Source of the DNA: Streptacidiphilus sp. ASG 303
GTDB taxonomy: Bacteria; Actinomycetota; Actinomycetes; Streptomycetales; Streptomycetaceae
Reading direction: 5' to 3'
Length of the DNA: 64,000 nucleotides
NCBI RefSeq assembly: GCF_020991365.1
Contig: NZ_JAJLRA010000011.1
Span: 1 to 64,000, forward strand
Part shown: positions 17,677 to 28,698 of the stretch, in pieces
Position numbering within the stretch: the stretch's first letter is position 1
Layout of the letters: the number at the start of each line of letters is the position of its first letter
Notes under the pieces: model-generated
What the model was told of the DNA's origin: nothing
Database searches by the model: none
Seen by the model: the letters and a program-made list of their open reading frames with translations, nothing else
Made by a program: the position numbers and the translations under genes

Positions 17677-17758
17677 TGCCCGGAGCCGGATTCGAACCGG
17701 CACGGCCTCACGGCCAAGCAGTTTTAAGCTGCCCGTGTCTGCATTCCACCATCCGGGC
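17677..17758 (-). tRNA. bldA: tRNA-Leu (anticodon UAA), bldA type
   Basis: An 82-base tRNA read on the minus strand. Acceptor GCCCGGA pairs with TCCGGGC, and the discriminator is A. The D stem is GTG/CAC. The anticodon stem GGCAG pairs with CTGCT around loop CTTAAAA, giving anticodon TAA (plus-strand 17724-17726). The long variable arm GGCC/GGCC is the class II leucine type, and the T arm is GCCGG-TTCGAAT-CCGGC. CCA is not encoded. Anticodon UAA reads UUA, the rarest codon in Streptomyces; the sole tRNA for it is bldA, needed for aerial growth and antibiotic regulators. I saw no in-frame TTA in the annotated genes here, by eye. Confidence 0.95.
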
Positions 17759-18067
17759 GCGCACCCCACTCCCCCTCGCGGGGTCAGCCCCGAGCCTAGT
17801 GGCGGACGGCACGGCCTGCATGCCCCAGGCCGGGGAAGTTGTCTTGTTTTCATGTGATCTGACGCATCATGAGGTTCTCTTGAGCCTCCCTTGACCCGGA
17901 GACCGCCCGTCCGCCGTCTCAGGGGCCCCGTCATACCCCGGGAGGAGACGGCGTCCTCCCCGTACGACCCGCGGCGGTACGCCCAACCGTCCGCCGGGCC
18001 GACGGTCCGCCGCCACCGCGTGGCCGAGCATGGAGTGACCCCGCAGACCCGGCCCCCAGGAGCCCCC
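17759..18067. other. Divergent regulatory region between bldA and the ABC exporter
   Basis: About 310 bases. TAGGCT on the minus strand (17795-17800), 37 bases before the tRNA 5' end, is a possible bldA -10 box. A low-GC island at 17837-17890, rare in this genome, contains TGTGATCTGACGCATCA, an imperfect inverted repeat that may be an operator for the exporter. No gene is seen. Confidence 0.4.
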
Positions 18068-18838
18068 GTGACCACGACCGCCGACCCCGTCCTCACCGGC
18101 CGCGCCGCCGCCCGCGCCACCGACCTCAGCAAGGTGTACGGCGAGGGCGAGACCCGCGTCGTCGCCCTGGACCGGGTGAGCGTGGAGTTCCGCCGCGGCG
18201 AGTTCACCGCGATCATGGGCCCCTCCGGCTCGGGCAAGTCCACGCTGATGCACTGCATGGCCGGGCTGGACACGGTGAGCTCGGGCTCCGCCACCATCGG
18301 CGCCACCGAGCTGGTCGGACTGAAGGACAAGGAGCTGACCCGGCTGCGCCGCGACCACGTCGGCTTCGTCTTCCAGTCCTTCAACCTGCTGCCCACGCTC
18401 ACCGCCCTGGAGAACATCACCCTCCCCATGGACATCGCCGGCCGGAAGGCCGACCGGGAGTGGCTGGACCGGGTCATCGCCACGGTCGGCCTGTCCGGGC
18501 GGCTCTCCCACCGCCCCGCCCAGCTCTCCGGCGGCCAGCAGCAGCGGGTGGCCTGCGCCCGCGCCCTGGCCGGGCGGCCCGAGATCGTCTTCGCCGACGA
18601 GCCGACCGGCAACCTGGACTCCCGGTCCGGCGCGGAGATCCTCTCCTTCCTGCGGAACTCGGTGCGCGAACTGGGCCAGACCGTGGTCATGGTGACGCAC
18701 GACCCGGTCGCCGCCTCCTACGCGGACCGGGTCGTCTTCCTCGCCGACGGCCGGATCGTCGACGAGCTGCACGGCCCCACGGCCGACGGGGTGCTCGACC
18801 GCATGCGGCGGTTCGACGCCAAGGGCCGCACCAGCTGA
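18068..18838 (+). CDS. ABC exporter ATP-binding protein (MacB/LolD type)
   Basis: A 256-residue ATPase. Walker A is GPSGSGKST (near residue 58), the Q loop FVFQSFNLLPTLT, the signature LSGGQQQRVACARA, Walker B IVFADEPTGNLDS, and the switch His VTHDP. The DEPTGNLDSRSGAE form and Q-loop text place it in the MacB/LolD/FtsE family, which works with FtsX-type permeases in mechanotransmission rather than classic import. GTG 18068 has CAGGAG five bases upstream. The permease gene follows 151 bases later on the same strand. Confidence 0.92.
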   Translation: MTTTADPVLTGRAAARATDLSKVYGEGETRVVALDRVSVEFRRGEFTAIMGPSGSGKSTLMHCMAGLDTVSSGSATIGATELVGLKDKELTRLRRDHVGFVFQSFNLLPTLTALENITLPMDIAGRKADREWLDRVIATVGLSGRLSHRPAQLSGGQQQRVACARALAGRPEIVFADEPTGNLDSRSGAEILSFLRNSVRELGQTVVMVTHDPVAASYADRVVFLADGRIVDELHGPTADGVLDRMRRFDAKGRTS

Positions 18839-18989
18839 CCGGACGCCACCCCGGCCGAGCACGCGCCCGGCCCCCGCGTCCCGGGCCCGCACCTCCGCAC
18901 GCCCGCACCCCCGCACCCCCGGGCCGCGCCGCCGACCGGCGCGGCGGCCCCCGCCATCCGTTCCGCACCGATCCCAGGACACCCCACCC

Positions 18990-21545
18990 ATGTTCCGCAC
19001 CGCCCTGCGCAACGTCCTCGCGCACAAGGCCCGGCTGCTGATGACGACGCTCGCCGTCCTCCTCGGCACCGCCTTCGTCGCCGGCACCCTGGTCTTCACC
19101 GACACCCTCGGCGAGGCCCTGAAGAACAGCTCCGCCCGGTCCTTCTCCGACATCTCCGTCGCCGTCACCGACCCGGCCGCCGACGCCTACGCGGGCGCCG
19201 CGCAGCGCAACCGCCGCGGCCCCGCCCTCACCGAGGACGTCCTGCGCCGGATCTCCGCGGCCGACGGTGTCGCCGGGGCCCGCGGCGTCGTGACCGGCTT
19301 CGCCGGCGTCGCCGACCGCGCGGGCGCGCTGATCGGCGACGGCTGGTCCACCACCGGCACCAACTTCGCCCCCGGCGCGGGCGGACGCGACCCGCGCTAC
19401 CCGATGGCCGAGGGCCGCGGCCCGTCCGGGCCGGGCGAGGCCGCCCTGGACGCGGCGACCGCCGCCAAGGGCGGCCTCCGGGTCGGCGACACCGTGCGGG
19501 TGGCCGTCAACGGCCCGGTGATGCGGCTGCGGCTGACCGGCGTCTTCCGCACGGACGACCCCCGGGTCTCCTCCGGCGGCTCCCTCGTCCTCTTCGACAC
19601 CCCCACCGCCCAGCGGCTCTACCTCACCCCCGGCCGGTACAGCGAGATCGACGCCGCCGCCGCGCCCGGCACCTCCGAGACGGCGCTGCTCGGGCGGATC
19701 GAGGGACTGCTGCCGAAGGGCGGCGCGCTGAAGGCCGAGACCGGGCGCCGGCTCGCCGACGACCAGGCCGCGCAGATCGCCCGCGCCACCGACAACCTGT
19801 CCACCGCCCTGCTGGCCTTCGCCGGGATCGCCCTCTTCGTCGGCGTCTTCCTCATCGCCAACACCTTCACCATGCTGGTCGCCCAGCGCACCCGGGAGCT
19901 GGCGCTGCTGCGGGCGGTCGGCGCGAGCCGCCGCCAGGTGACCCGTTCCGTGCTGGCCGAGGCCCTCGCCGTGGGCGTCGCCGCCTCGCTGGGGGGCCTG
20001 GCCGCGGGCGTCGGCATCGCGGTCGGCATGCGGGCGGTCATGGGCGCGACGGGCGTGGACCTGCCGGACGGCCCGCTGGTCGTCACCCCGTCCACGGTGC
20101 TGGTCTCGCTGGCCGTCGGCACCCTGGTGACCGTGCTCGCCGCCTGGCTGCCGGCGCGCCGCGCCGCGACGATCCCGCCGGTCGCGGCGATGAGCAGCGC
20201 CGAGCTGCCCGCCTCGCAGCGGAGCCTGCGGGTGCGGAACTCCCTCGGTGCGGCCCTGGCCGTGCTGGGCGCCGCCGCCGTCGTGTACGGGGCGTCCACG
20301 GGCGGCAGCGCCGGCCGGATGCCGGTCGCCGTCGGCGCCGTCCTCGTCCTGGTGGGCGTCTTCGTCCTCACCCCGCTGCTCTCCCGGCCGGTGATCGCGC
20401 TGGCGGGCCCGCTGCTGGGCGGCGCCTTCGGCGTCTCCGGGCGGCTCGCCCGGCGGAACGCGGTGCGCAACCCGCGCCGCACCGCCGCCACCGCCTCCGC
20501 GCTCACCGTCGGCGTGACCCTGATCAGTGCGCTGTCGGTGATCGGCGCCTCGGTGGGCGCGGCGGTGGACCGGGCCGTCACCGACGGCATGAAGGCCGAC
20601 TACATGGTCTCGATGGCCAACTACGCCTCGCTCTCCCCCGAGGTCGCCCGCGGGATCGCGAAGGTGCCGGGCGTCTCCGCGGTCAGCCCCGTGGAGTCCG
20701 TCCCCCTGCGCCTGGGCGGCCGCAGCCAGGAGGTCTCCGGCGTGGACGCCGCGGCCCTGGGCGAGCTGGTCGAGGTGCGGATGCGGAGCGGCTCCGCCGG
20801 GGCCCTGGCGCAGGGCCGGCTGCTGGTGCGGGCCGACGTGGCACGGGAGCGGGGCTGGCGCACCGGCTCGGCGGTGCGGGCGGCGTACCCCGACGGAAGC
20901 CGGGCCCGGCTGGTGGTCGGCGGCGTCTTCGAGGAGAACGCCCTGCTCTCGGAGGCGGTCCTCGCCGGCCGGGTGCTCGACCCGCACGTGCGGCAGCCCT
21001 ACGTCAGGCAGGTCCTGGTGAAGGGCGCGGACGGGGCGGGCCCCGCCCTGCAGCGCGCCCTGCGGGACGCCACCGGCGACAACCCGCTGATCAAGGTGGA
21101 GGACCGGGACGGCGTCCGCGCCTCCTTCAGCGGGAAGATCGGCTTCCTGCTGAACCTGCTGTACGGGCTGCTGGCCATGGCCGTGCTGATCGCCGTGCTC
21201 GGCGTGGTCAACACCCTGGCGATGTCGGTCTTCGAGCGCCGCCGCGAGATCGGGATGCTGCGCGCGGTGGGCCTGGACCGGTCCGGGGTGAAGCGGATGG
21301 TGCGGCTGGAGTCGCTGGTGATCTCGCTCTTCGGCGCGGTGCTGGGCATCGGCCTCGGCACCTTCCTCGCCTGGGCGGTCAACGGGACCCTGAGGGCGGA
21401 GCTGGACGGGCTGACCACCGTCGTCCCGCCGGCCACGGTGGGGTACCTGCTGGCGGGCGCCGCGGTGATCGGCCTGCTGGCCGCCCTCTGGCCGGCCCGC
21501 CGCGCCTCCCGGCTCGACGTGCTGGAGTCGATCAAGGCCGCGTGA
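18990..21545 (+). CDS. ABC exporter permease with two FtsX domains
   Basis: An 851-residue membrane protein, partner of the ATPase upstream. It has an N-terminal membrane segment, a large extracellular MacB-like periplasmic domain (~40-250), a three-helix FtsX block (~265-400, including MLVAQRTRELALLRAVGAS), a second central membrane segment, a second outer domain (~510-690), and a C-terminal FtsX block (~720-845, with FERRREIGMLRAVGLDRSGV). The duplicated arrangement is typical of actinobacterial exporters with unknown cargo (peptide, lipid or antibiotic). ATG 18990. Confidence 0.88.
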   Translation: MFRTALRNVLAHKARLLMTTLAVLLGTAFVAGTLVFTDTLGEALKNSSARSFSDISVAVTDPAADAYAGAAQRNRRGPALTEDVLRRISAADGVAGARGVVTGFAGVADRAGALIGDGWSTTGTNFAPGAGGRDPRYPMAEGRGPSGPGEAALDAATAAKGGLRVGDTVRVAVNGPVMRLRLTGVFRTDDPRVSSGGSLVLFDTPTAQRLYLTPGRYSEIDAAAAPGTSETALLGRIEGLLPKGGALKAETGRRLADDQAAQIARATDNLSTALLAFAGIALFVGVFLIANTFTMLVAQRTRELALLRAVGASRRQVTRSVLAEALAVGVAASLGGLAAGVGIAVGMRAVMGATGVDLPDGPLVVTPSTVLVSLAVGTLVTVLAAWLPARRAATIPPVAAMSSAELPASQRSLRVRNSLGAALAVLGAAAVVYGASTGGSAGRMPVAVGAVLVLVGVFVLTPLLSRPVIALAGPLLGGAFGVSGRLARRNAVRNPRRTAATASALTVGVTLISALSVIGASVGAAVDRAVTDGMKADYMVSMANYASLSPEVARGIAKVPGVSAVSPVESVPLRLGGRSQEVSGVDAAALGELVEVRMRSGSAGALAQGRLLVRADVARERGWRTGSAVRAAYPDGSRARLVVGGVFEENALLSEAVLAGRVLDPHVRQPYVRQVLVKGADGAGPALQRALRDATGDNPLIKVEDRDGVRASFSGKIGFLLNLLYGLLAMAVLIAVLGVVNTLAMSVFERRREIGMLRAVGLDRSGVKRMVRLESLVISLFGAVLGIGLGTFLAWAVNGTLRAELDGLTTVVPPATVGYLLAGAAVIGLLAALWPARRASRLDVLESIKAA

Positions 21546-21575
21546 CGGCGGCACCCCCCTCGCGGGGCGGCAACG

Positions 21576-21617
21576 CGCAGGCCCCCCGGTCGACGGATGT
21601 CGACCGGGGGGCCTGCG
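21576..21617. terminator. Bidirectional terminator, 19 bp stem
   Basis: The 18-base arm GCAGGCCCCCCGGTCGAC (21577-21594) pairs exactly with 21599-21616 across loop GGAT; one more pair extends it. It lies between the convergent exporter and ndh genes. Confidence 0.85.
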
Positions 21618-21729
21618 TCACACCTGCGATGCGCGGTGCGGCTCCGCCCGGCACCGGGGCCGGCTGAGCACCACGGAGGTCGTGGTCCGGCGACGCTGCC
21701 GGGCGGAGGGCCTCCGGACTACCGCGAGG

Positions 21730-23088
21730 TCAGGACGCCTTCTCGGCGAGGGCCTTCTCGCTGCGGGGGGCGGGGACGGGGGCGGCCGCCTCGAAGAACG
21801 CCTCGCGCGGCTTCTCCATCTCGGAGAGGCCAACGGTCTCGCGCTTGAGGAACATCGCCAGCGTCCAGTCGGTGAAGACCCGGACCTTGCGGTTCATGGT
21901 CGGCACCCGGCTGCCGTGGTACAGGCGGTGGAACCACCAGGCCGGACGGCCCTTCAGCTTGTACTTGCCGAAGAGGATCGCCACGCCCTTGTGCAGGCCG
22001 AGGCCGGCGACCGCACCGAGGTTCTTGTGCTTGTACTCGGCCTGCGGGAAGCCGCGCATGCCGGACACGACGTTGTCGCCGAGGACGAGCGCCTGGCGGA
22101 CGGCGTGCTGGGCGTTCGGCGGGCACCAGGCGCCCTCGCCGACCGCGAGGTCCGGCACCTGGGCGTTGTCGCCGGCGGCCCAGACGTAGTCGAAGCCCTT
22201 GACCTGGAGGGTGGGGGCGGTGTCGACGTGGCCGCGCGGGCCCAGCGGCAGGCCGAACGCGGAGAGCACCGGGTTGGGCTTGACGCCGGCGGTCCACACG
22301 ATGGTGGAGGCGTCGACCTCGACGCCGTTCTTCAGCACGACGTGCTTGTCGACGCACGACTCCATGGAGGTCTCCAGGAAGACCTCGATGCCGCGCTCCT
22401 CGAGCTTCTCCTTGGTCCAGACGCCGAGGTCCGGGCCCATCTCGGGGAGGATGCGGTTGGCCGCCTCGACGAGGATGAAGCGCATGTCCTCGCGGCTGAC
22501 GGTGTTGTAGATCTTCGCCGCGTCGCGGGCCATGTCCTCGACCTCGGCGATGGTCTCGACGCCGGCGAAGCCGCCGCCGACGAAGACGAAGGTGAGGGCC
22601 TGGCGGCGGACGTCCTTGTCCGTGGTCGACTCGGCCTTGTCGAGCTGCGCCATCACGTGGTTGCGCAGGCCGATGGCCTCCTCCACGGTCTTCATGCCGA
22701 TGCCGTGCTCGGCCAGACCGGGGATCGGGAAGGTGCGGGAGACCGAGCCGGCCGCCACCACCAGGTAGTCGAAGGGCAGCTCGTACGCGTCGCCGGCCAG
22801 CGGGGTGACCGTGGCGACCTTGCGGCCGTGGTCGATCCCGGTGACGTGACCGGTCAGCACCTCGGCCTTCTTCAGGACGCGGCGCAGCGGCGCGACGAGG
22901 TTGCGGGGGGCGACGTTGCCGCCCGCGGCCTCCGGGAGGAAGGGCAGGTACGTCATGTACGACCGCGGGTCGACGACCGTGACGGTCGCCTCGCCGTAGC
23001 GCATCTTCTTGAGGATGCGCATCGCGGCATACAGGCCGACGTAACCACCGCCGACGATGAGGATGCGAGGACGCTCCGTGGTGCTCAT
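21730..23088 (-). CDS. ndh: Type II NADH dehydrogenase (NDH-2)
   Basis: A 452-residue membrane-associated flavoprotein moving electrons from NADH to menaquinone without pumping protons. The FAD dinucleotide motif is GGGYVGLYAA (near residue 15), with VVAAGSVSRTFPIPGL. The NADH motif is FVGGGFAGVE (~170), and the second FAD contact is WAAGDNAQVPDL. The C-terminus has an amphipathic WWFHRLYHGSRVP region for membrane contact. No ribosome binding site precedes ATG 23088, and GATACT lies seven bases upstream, so the transcript is probably leaderless. A Rex-like palindrome sits just before this promoter, consistent with NADH/NAD control. Confidence 0.92.
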   Translation of the reverse strand: MSTTERPRILIVGGGYVGLYAAMRILKKMRYGEATVTVVDPRSYMTYLPFLPEAAGGNVAPRNLVAPLRRVLKKAEVLTGHVTGIDHGRKVATVTPLAGDAYELPFDYLVVAAGSVSRTFPIPGLAEHGIGMKTVEEAIGLRNHVMAQLDKAESTTDKDVRRQALTFVFVGGGFAGVETIAEVEDMARDAAKIYNTVSREDMRFILVEAANRILPEMGPDLGVWTKEKLEERGIEVFLETSMESCVDKHVVLKNGVEVDASTIVWTAGVKPNPVLSAFGLPLGPRGHVDTAPTLQVKGFDYVWAAGDNAQVPDLAVGEGAWCPPNAQHAVRQALVLGDNVVSGMRGFPQAEYKHKNLGAVAGLGLHKGVAILFGKYKLKGRPAWWFHRLYHGSRVPTMNRKVRVFTDWTLAMFLKRETVGLSEMEKPREAFFEAAAPVPAPRSEKALAEKAS

Positions 23089-23095
23089 ATCGGAA

Positions 23096-23101
23096 AGTAT
23101 C
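23096..23101 (-). promoter_or_regulatory. -10 hexamer of ndh
   Basis: GATACT on the minus strand lies seven bases before ATG 23088; TACTTT two bases nearer is an alternative reading. Confidence 0.4.
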
Positions 23102-23123
23102 CAGCACGCCCCGAGGGGCCCCT

Positions 23124-23139
23124 CGTGAGCCCGGTCACA
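23124..23139. promoter_or_regulatory. Rex operator-like palindrome at ndh
   Basis: CGTGAGCCCGGTCACA matches the Streptomyces Rex operator consensus TGTGAACGCNTTCACA at most outer positions. It is 36 bases before the ndh start, at about -36 to -51 if ndh is leaderless. Confidence 0.55.
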
Positions 23140-23425
23140 CACCCCTGGACACGGTGTGCTATATTTCGCGGCCCTCTCTCCGGGGCCGCCCGGACGCCCG
23201 GGAGGGGCGCCGGCCGTCCGCGCGGGGGCCCCGGCGGAGCGGCGGCGGGACCACGGCCGTGAGCAGCAACGATCGCCGGAGGCGTACGGTTCCCGGCCCC
23301 GCCTTTCGAAACTGCGCGCGAATCCGCGGCCGCGCCTGCGATCCCCACGCCGAGGCGTCCGGACGCCTTCGTCCCACATGGCGGACAGCGCGCCCCGGAA
23401 GGAGGCACGCGGGCCAGGAACTCCA

Positions 23426-23441
23426 TGTGAAGAAATTCACG
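23426..23441. promoter_or_regulatory. Second Rex operator-like palindrome
   Basis: TGTGAAGAAATTCACG has perfect half-sites GTGAA/TTCAC at Rex spacing, 338 bases upstream of ndh. It may mark a second ndh promoter or another regulator. Confidence 0.4.
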
Positions 23442-23663
23442 AAGTTCGTCGCGGCGCTCCGCCGCCAGACGCCGGACGGGCCCTTCCGGAGGGCCGGAGC
23501 GCCCTTCCCGGGGGCCCGGACGGCCCCGCCGCTACCCCGCCGCTACCCCGCCGCGACCCCGCGGCGGCACCGCGCGGGGCCGCCGCGGACCCTCGGGACA
23601 GAGCGGCGCGGAGGCGCCCCGGCACGGCGGCCGGAGCGCCTCCGCACGCCCCCGCGGCACCCC

Positions 23664-24614
23664 TCAGCGCCCGGCGACGCTCCAGGCGATGCCGTCCAGG
23701 ATGTCGTGCTCGCTGACGACCACCTCGGCGGCGCCCGTCCGCTCCACCAGGGCCTGCAGCACCAGGGCGCCGGCGCCGATCACGTCCACCCGGCCGGGGT
23801 GGATCACCGGGATCGCGGCGCGCTCCTCGTGGGTCGCCCCCAGCAGCCGCTCCGCGACCGCGTGGACCTGCGCCGCCGGGATGCGCGCGTGGTGGATGCG
23901 CGCCGAGTCGTACGCGGTCAGCCCCAGTGCCACGGCCGCGACGGTGGTGACCGAGCCGGCCAGCCCGACCAGGGTGCGGGCCTCGCCCAGCGGCACCTCC
24001 TCGGCCGCCAGGTCCAGGGCCCGCTCGATGTCCGCGCGGGCGGCCGCCACCTGCGCCGGGGTGACCGGGTCCGCCCCGGCGAAGTGGCGCTCCGTCATCC
24101 GCACGCAGCCCACGTCCACCGAGCGGGCGGCGCGCACCGACGCGTCGCCCAGCACGAACTCGGTCGACCCCCCGCCGATGTCCACCACCAGGTACGGCTC
24201 CGCCAGCCGCAGCCCGGCCGCGGCCAGCTCGCGGGTGGCGCCGGTGAAGGAGAGCTGCGCCTCCTCGTCGCCGGTGACCACCTCGGGCCGCACGCCCAGG
24301 ATGTCCACCACGCCGCGGACGAAGTCGTCGCGGTTCTCCGCGTCGCGGGAGGCGCTGGTGGCCACGAACCGGGTGTGCGCCGGGTCGACGCCGAGGCCCC
24401 GGACGGCCTCCGCGTACTCCCGGCAGGCGGCGAAGGTCCGCTCCAGCGCCTCCGGGGCGAGGCGGCCGGTGCGGTCGACGCCCTGGCCGAGCCGGACGAT
24501 GGTCATCCGGCGGTCGAGGTCCTTCAGCTCGCCCGTCTCCGGGTCGAGGTCGGCGACCAGCAGGCGGATGGAGTTGGTGCCGCAGTCGACGGCGGCGACG
24601 CGCGTCCCGGTCAC
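23664..24614 (-). CDS. ppx: Exopolyphosphatase / pppGpp phosphohydrolase (Ppx/GppA)
   Basis: A 316-residue member of the ASKHA fold. The N-terminal phosphate loop is VAAVDCGTNSIRLLVAD, followed by TSASRDAENRDDF, catalytic ...TGDEEAQLSFTGA (Glu), and the second phosphate motif LVVDIGGGSTEFVLG (~140). It lacks the C-terminal HD domain, so it is the short actinobacterial form, removing terminal phosphate from polyphosphate. The GTG start overlaps the stop codon of the DUF501 gene by four bases (GTGA), so the two are translationally coupled. Confidence 0.88.
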   Translation of the reverse strand: MTGTRVAAVDCGTNSIRLLVADLDPETGELKDLDRRMTIVRLGQGVDRTGRLAPEALERTFAACREYAEAVRGLGVDPAHTRFVATSASRDAENRDDFVRGVVDILGVRPEVVTGDEEAQLSFTGATRELAAAGLRLAEPYLVVDIGGGSTEFVLGDASVRAARSVDVGCVRMTERHFAGADPVTPAQVAAARADIERALDLAAEEVPLGEARTLVGLAGSVTTVAAVALGLTAYDSARIHHARIPAAQVHAVAERLLGATHEERAAIPVIHPGRVDVIGAGALVLQALVERTGAAEVVVSEHDILDGIAWSVAGR

Positions 24615-25216
24615 TGGTCGTCCCCTTCCTCGGAGCTCTTCCCGGCGCCCTCGGCGTCCCCGCCGTCGGCGCAGACGCAGGGGCCCTTGCGCCACCACTC
24701 GGGCAGCATGTCCAGCGCCTCGTCGCCGAGCGGGTTGACACCGCGGCCGGCCGCCAGCGAGTGGCCGACCAGCACGTGGAGGCACTTCACCCGGTCCGGC
24801 ATGCCGCCCGCGCTGGGGAAGCCCTCCAGGACCTCCACGGCGTCGCGGCGGGCGAGGTAGTCCTCGTGGGCGGCGCGGTAGCCGGCGGCGAGCCCCTCGT
24901 CCTCGCCGAGGCGCGCCGTCATCTCCTTCATCACGCCGTCGGCCTCCAGGGTGCCGATCAGCGAGGCGGCCCGGGGGCAGGTCAGGTAGTACAGGGTGGG
25001 GAACGGCGTGCCGTCCTCCAGCCGCGGCGCGGTCTCCACCACGTCGGGCAGGCCGCAGGGGCAGCGGTGGGCGACGGCGCGCAGGCCGCGCGGCACGCGG
25101 CCGAGCTGGGCGGCGACGGCGGCGACGTCGGCGGGGGCGACGGGCTCCGCGGGCGCGGCGGCCCCGGAGGGGGAGGCCGGGGCGGCGGAGTCGGCGGGGT
25201 TCTCGGGAGAGGTCAT
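24611..25216 (-). CDS. DUF501 protein
   Basis: A 201-residue soluble protein. Its ~40-residue N-terminus is Ala/Pro-rich; the DUF501 core follows: LGRVPRGLRAVAHRCPCGLPDVVETAPRL, TLYYLTCPR, and RVKCLHVLVGHSLAAGRG with NPLGDEAL, then CVC near the end (motifs quoted in pieces). The conserved Cys and His residues suggest metal binding, but the function is unknown. It is coupled to Ppx by a four-base overlap and lies behind FtsB/DivIC and enolase, a conserved actinobacterial order. Confidence 0.85.
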   Translation of the reverse strand: MTSPENPADSAAPASPSGAAAPAEPVAPADVAAVAAQLGRVPRGLRAVAHRCPCGLPDVVETAPRLEDGTPFPTLYYLTCPRAASLIGTLEADGVMKEMTARLGEDEGLAAGYRAAHEDYLARRDAVEVLEGFPSAGGMPDRVKCLHVLVGHSLAAGRGVNPLGDEALDMLPEWWRKGPCVCADGGDAEGAGKSSEEGDDQ

Positions 25217-25302
25217 GGGATGCGCTGTCTCGTGCGGGGGCGGTGGGCGGGGGTGCGGCGGGCCGGGGTGCGGCGCGCGGGGACCGGGAGGGGCGGCCGG
25301 GG

Positions 25303-25767
25303 TCAGGAGCGGGGTGCGGGGCGGTCGGGGTGGTCGGCGGCGTCCACGGAGTCCCAGACCCCGGTGTACCAGGGCGGCCGGGCGGCGCCGCGCGAGGACG
25401 CCGCACCGCCGGGGTCCTCCCCCGCCCCGGCGGTCCCGCCCGCGTCCGGGTCCACGGAGACGTACGGGGTCTCCCCCGGCAGCGCGTAGTGCAGCCGGGC
25501 GCGGGCCTGCGCCCGGACGTACGCCGGGTCCTGCCAGCGGGCCTTCTCGCGGCGCAGCTCGTCGACCCGCTCGCGGGCCTGCGCGGCGGCGGCCCGCCGG
25601 GCGGCGATGTCGGCGCGCTGGGCGATGAACTGCCGGGTGGGGTAGGCCAGGATCGCGACCAGCGAGCAGAGGACCAGCGCGAGCACCGCGGCCCGGCCGG
25701 TGAAGCGGGGCCGGGCCCCGGCCGCGCCGGGGCCGCGTCCGGGTGCGGCCGCCTTCCGGATCGCCAT
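25303..25767 (-). CDS. Septum formation initiator (FtsB/DivIC)
   Basis: A 154-residue bitopic protein. A short basic cytosolic N-terminus is followed by one membrane helix (AAVLALVLCSLVAILAYP, ~27-45), a coiled coil (~50-78, with RVDELRREKARWQDP) and the family motif YVRAQARARLHYALPGE. FtsB/DivIC joins FtsL and FtsQ/DivIB in the divisome, here at sporulation septa. The Pro/Gly-rich tail ends in DHPDRPAPRS. ATG 25767. It lies 86 bases downstream of enolase and is probably in the same transcript. Confidence 0.85.
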   Translation of the reverse strand: MAIRKAAAPGRGPGAAGARPRFTGRAAVLALVLCSLVAILAYPTRQFIAQRADIAARRAAAAQARERVDELRREKARWQDPAYVRAQARARLHYALPGETPYVSVDPDAGGTAGAGEDPGGAASSRGAARPPWYTGVWDSVDAADHPDRPAPRS

Positions 25768-25853
25768 GTGGTCCGTCCCCTCCGTGGTCGTGCGGGTGCC
25801 CCGCCGCCCACCCTAGAGGGTGAACGGCGGGGCACCGGGAACGCGGCGGGGTG

Positions 25854-27245
<1,392 letters not shown>

Positions 27246-27357
27246 CTACCCGCCGGTAGTCCACCGGGCGTTCCCGGGGCGTTCCCCGGATGCGGCCCGG
27301 CGGCCCGGCACGGCGGCGTCCGTGCCGGGCCGCCGGGCGGGGCCGCGGCGGCCGGGG

Positions 27358-28415
<1,058 letters not shown>

Positions 28416-28483
28416 GCGGTCCGGACGCACGGCGGACAGGACTCGGCGTCCCGCGCGTCGGGTCCGCAGCAGCGGACGCCCGG

Positions 28484-28513
28484 AGCCTAGACAGATCATC
28501 CGACTGATAACAA
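28484..28513 (-). promoter_or_regulatory. rpfA promoter
   Basis: TTGTTA (28508-28513), an 18-base spacer, and TAGGCT (28484-28489) on the minus strand. Transcription would begin near 28477, giving a leader of about 215 bases that includes the riboswitch. A repeated TGTGATG just upstream lies in unusually AT-rich sequence. Confidence 0.6.
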
Positions 28514-28698
28514 CCCGGCATCACAAACATCACACAGGCGCAAACCCAGGGTCGCGATACGCCTACTGCGGGTCGCTTCACGACCGGTCCCCGGCCGCTC
28601 CGCCCCGGCTCGTCAGCCATGTCCGGAATGCACTTGATGCCCTTTTGGCGGGGCTGCCGCCCGGCCGGTCCGCCCGCTCCGGCCGGTCCGACGGGCCG

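Larger units (their letters stand above)
23089..23663. other. 575-base non-coding region upstream of ndh
   Basis: It contains two Rex-like palindromes (23124-23139 and 23426-23441), a TATATT-containing low-GC spot at 23159-23168, and a 14-base palindrome GGCGTCCGGACGCC near 23356. Frames on both strands lack recognisable protein. One begins MKKFTKFVAAL at GTG 23427 with AGGAA upstream, but it has no stop until well into the next gene. Confidence 0.45.

Noticed and set aside
23427-23716. Frame starting MKKFTKFVAAL upstream of ndh
   Set aside because: The N-terminus looks gene-like and has AGGAA upstream, but the frame runs without a stop into the antisense of ppx and becomes Arg/Pro-rich. I attribute the AT-rich start to the Rex-like palindrome.
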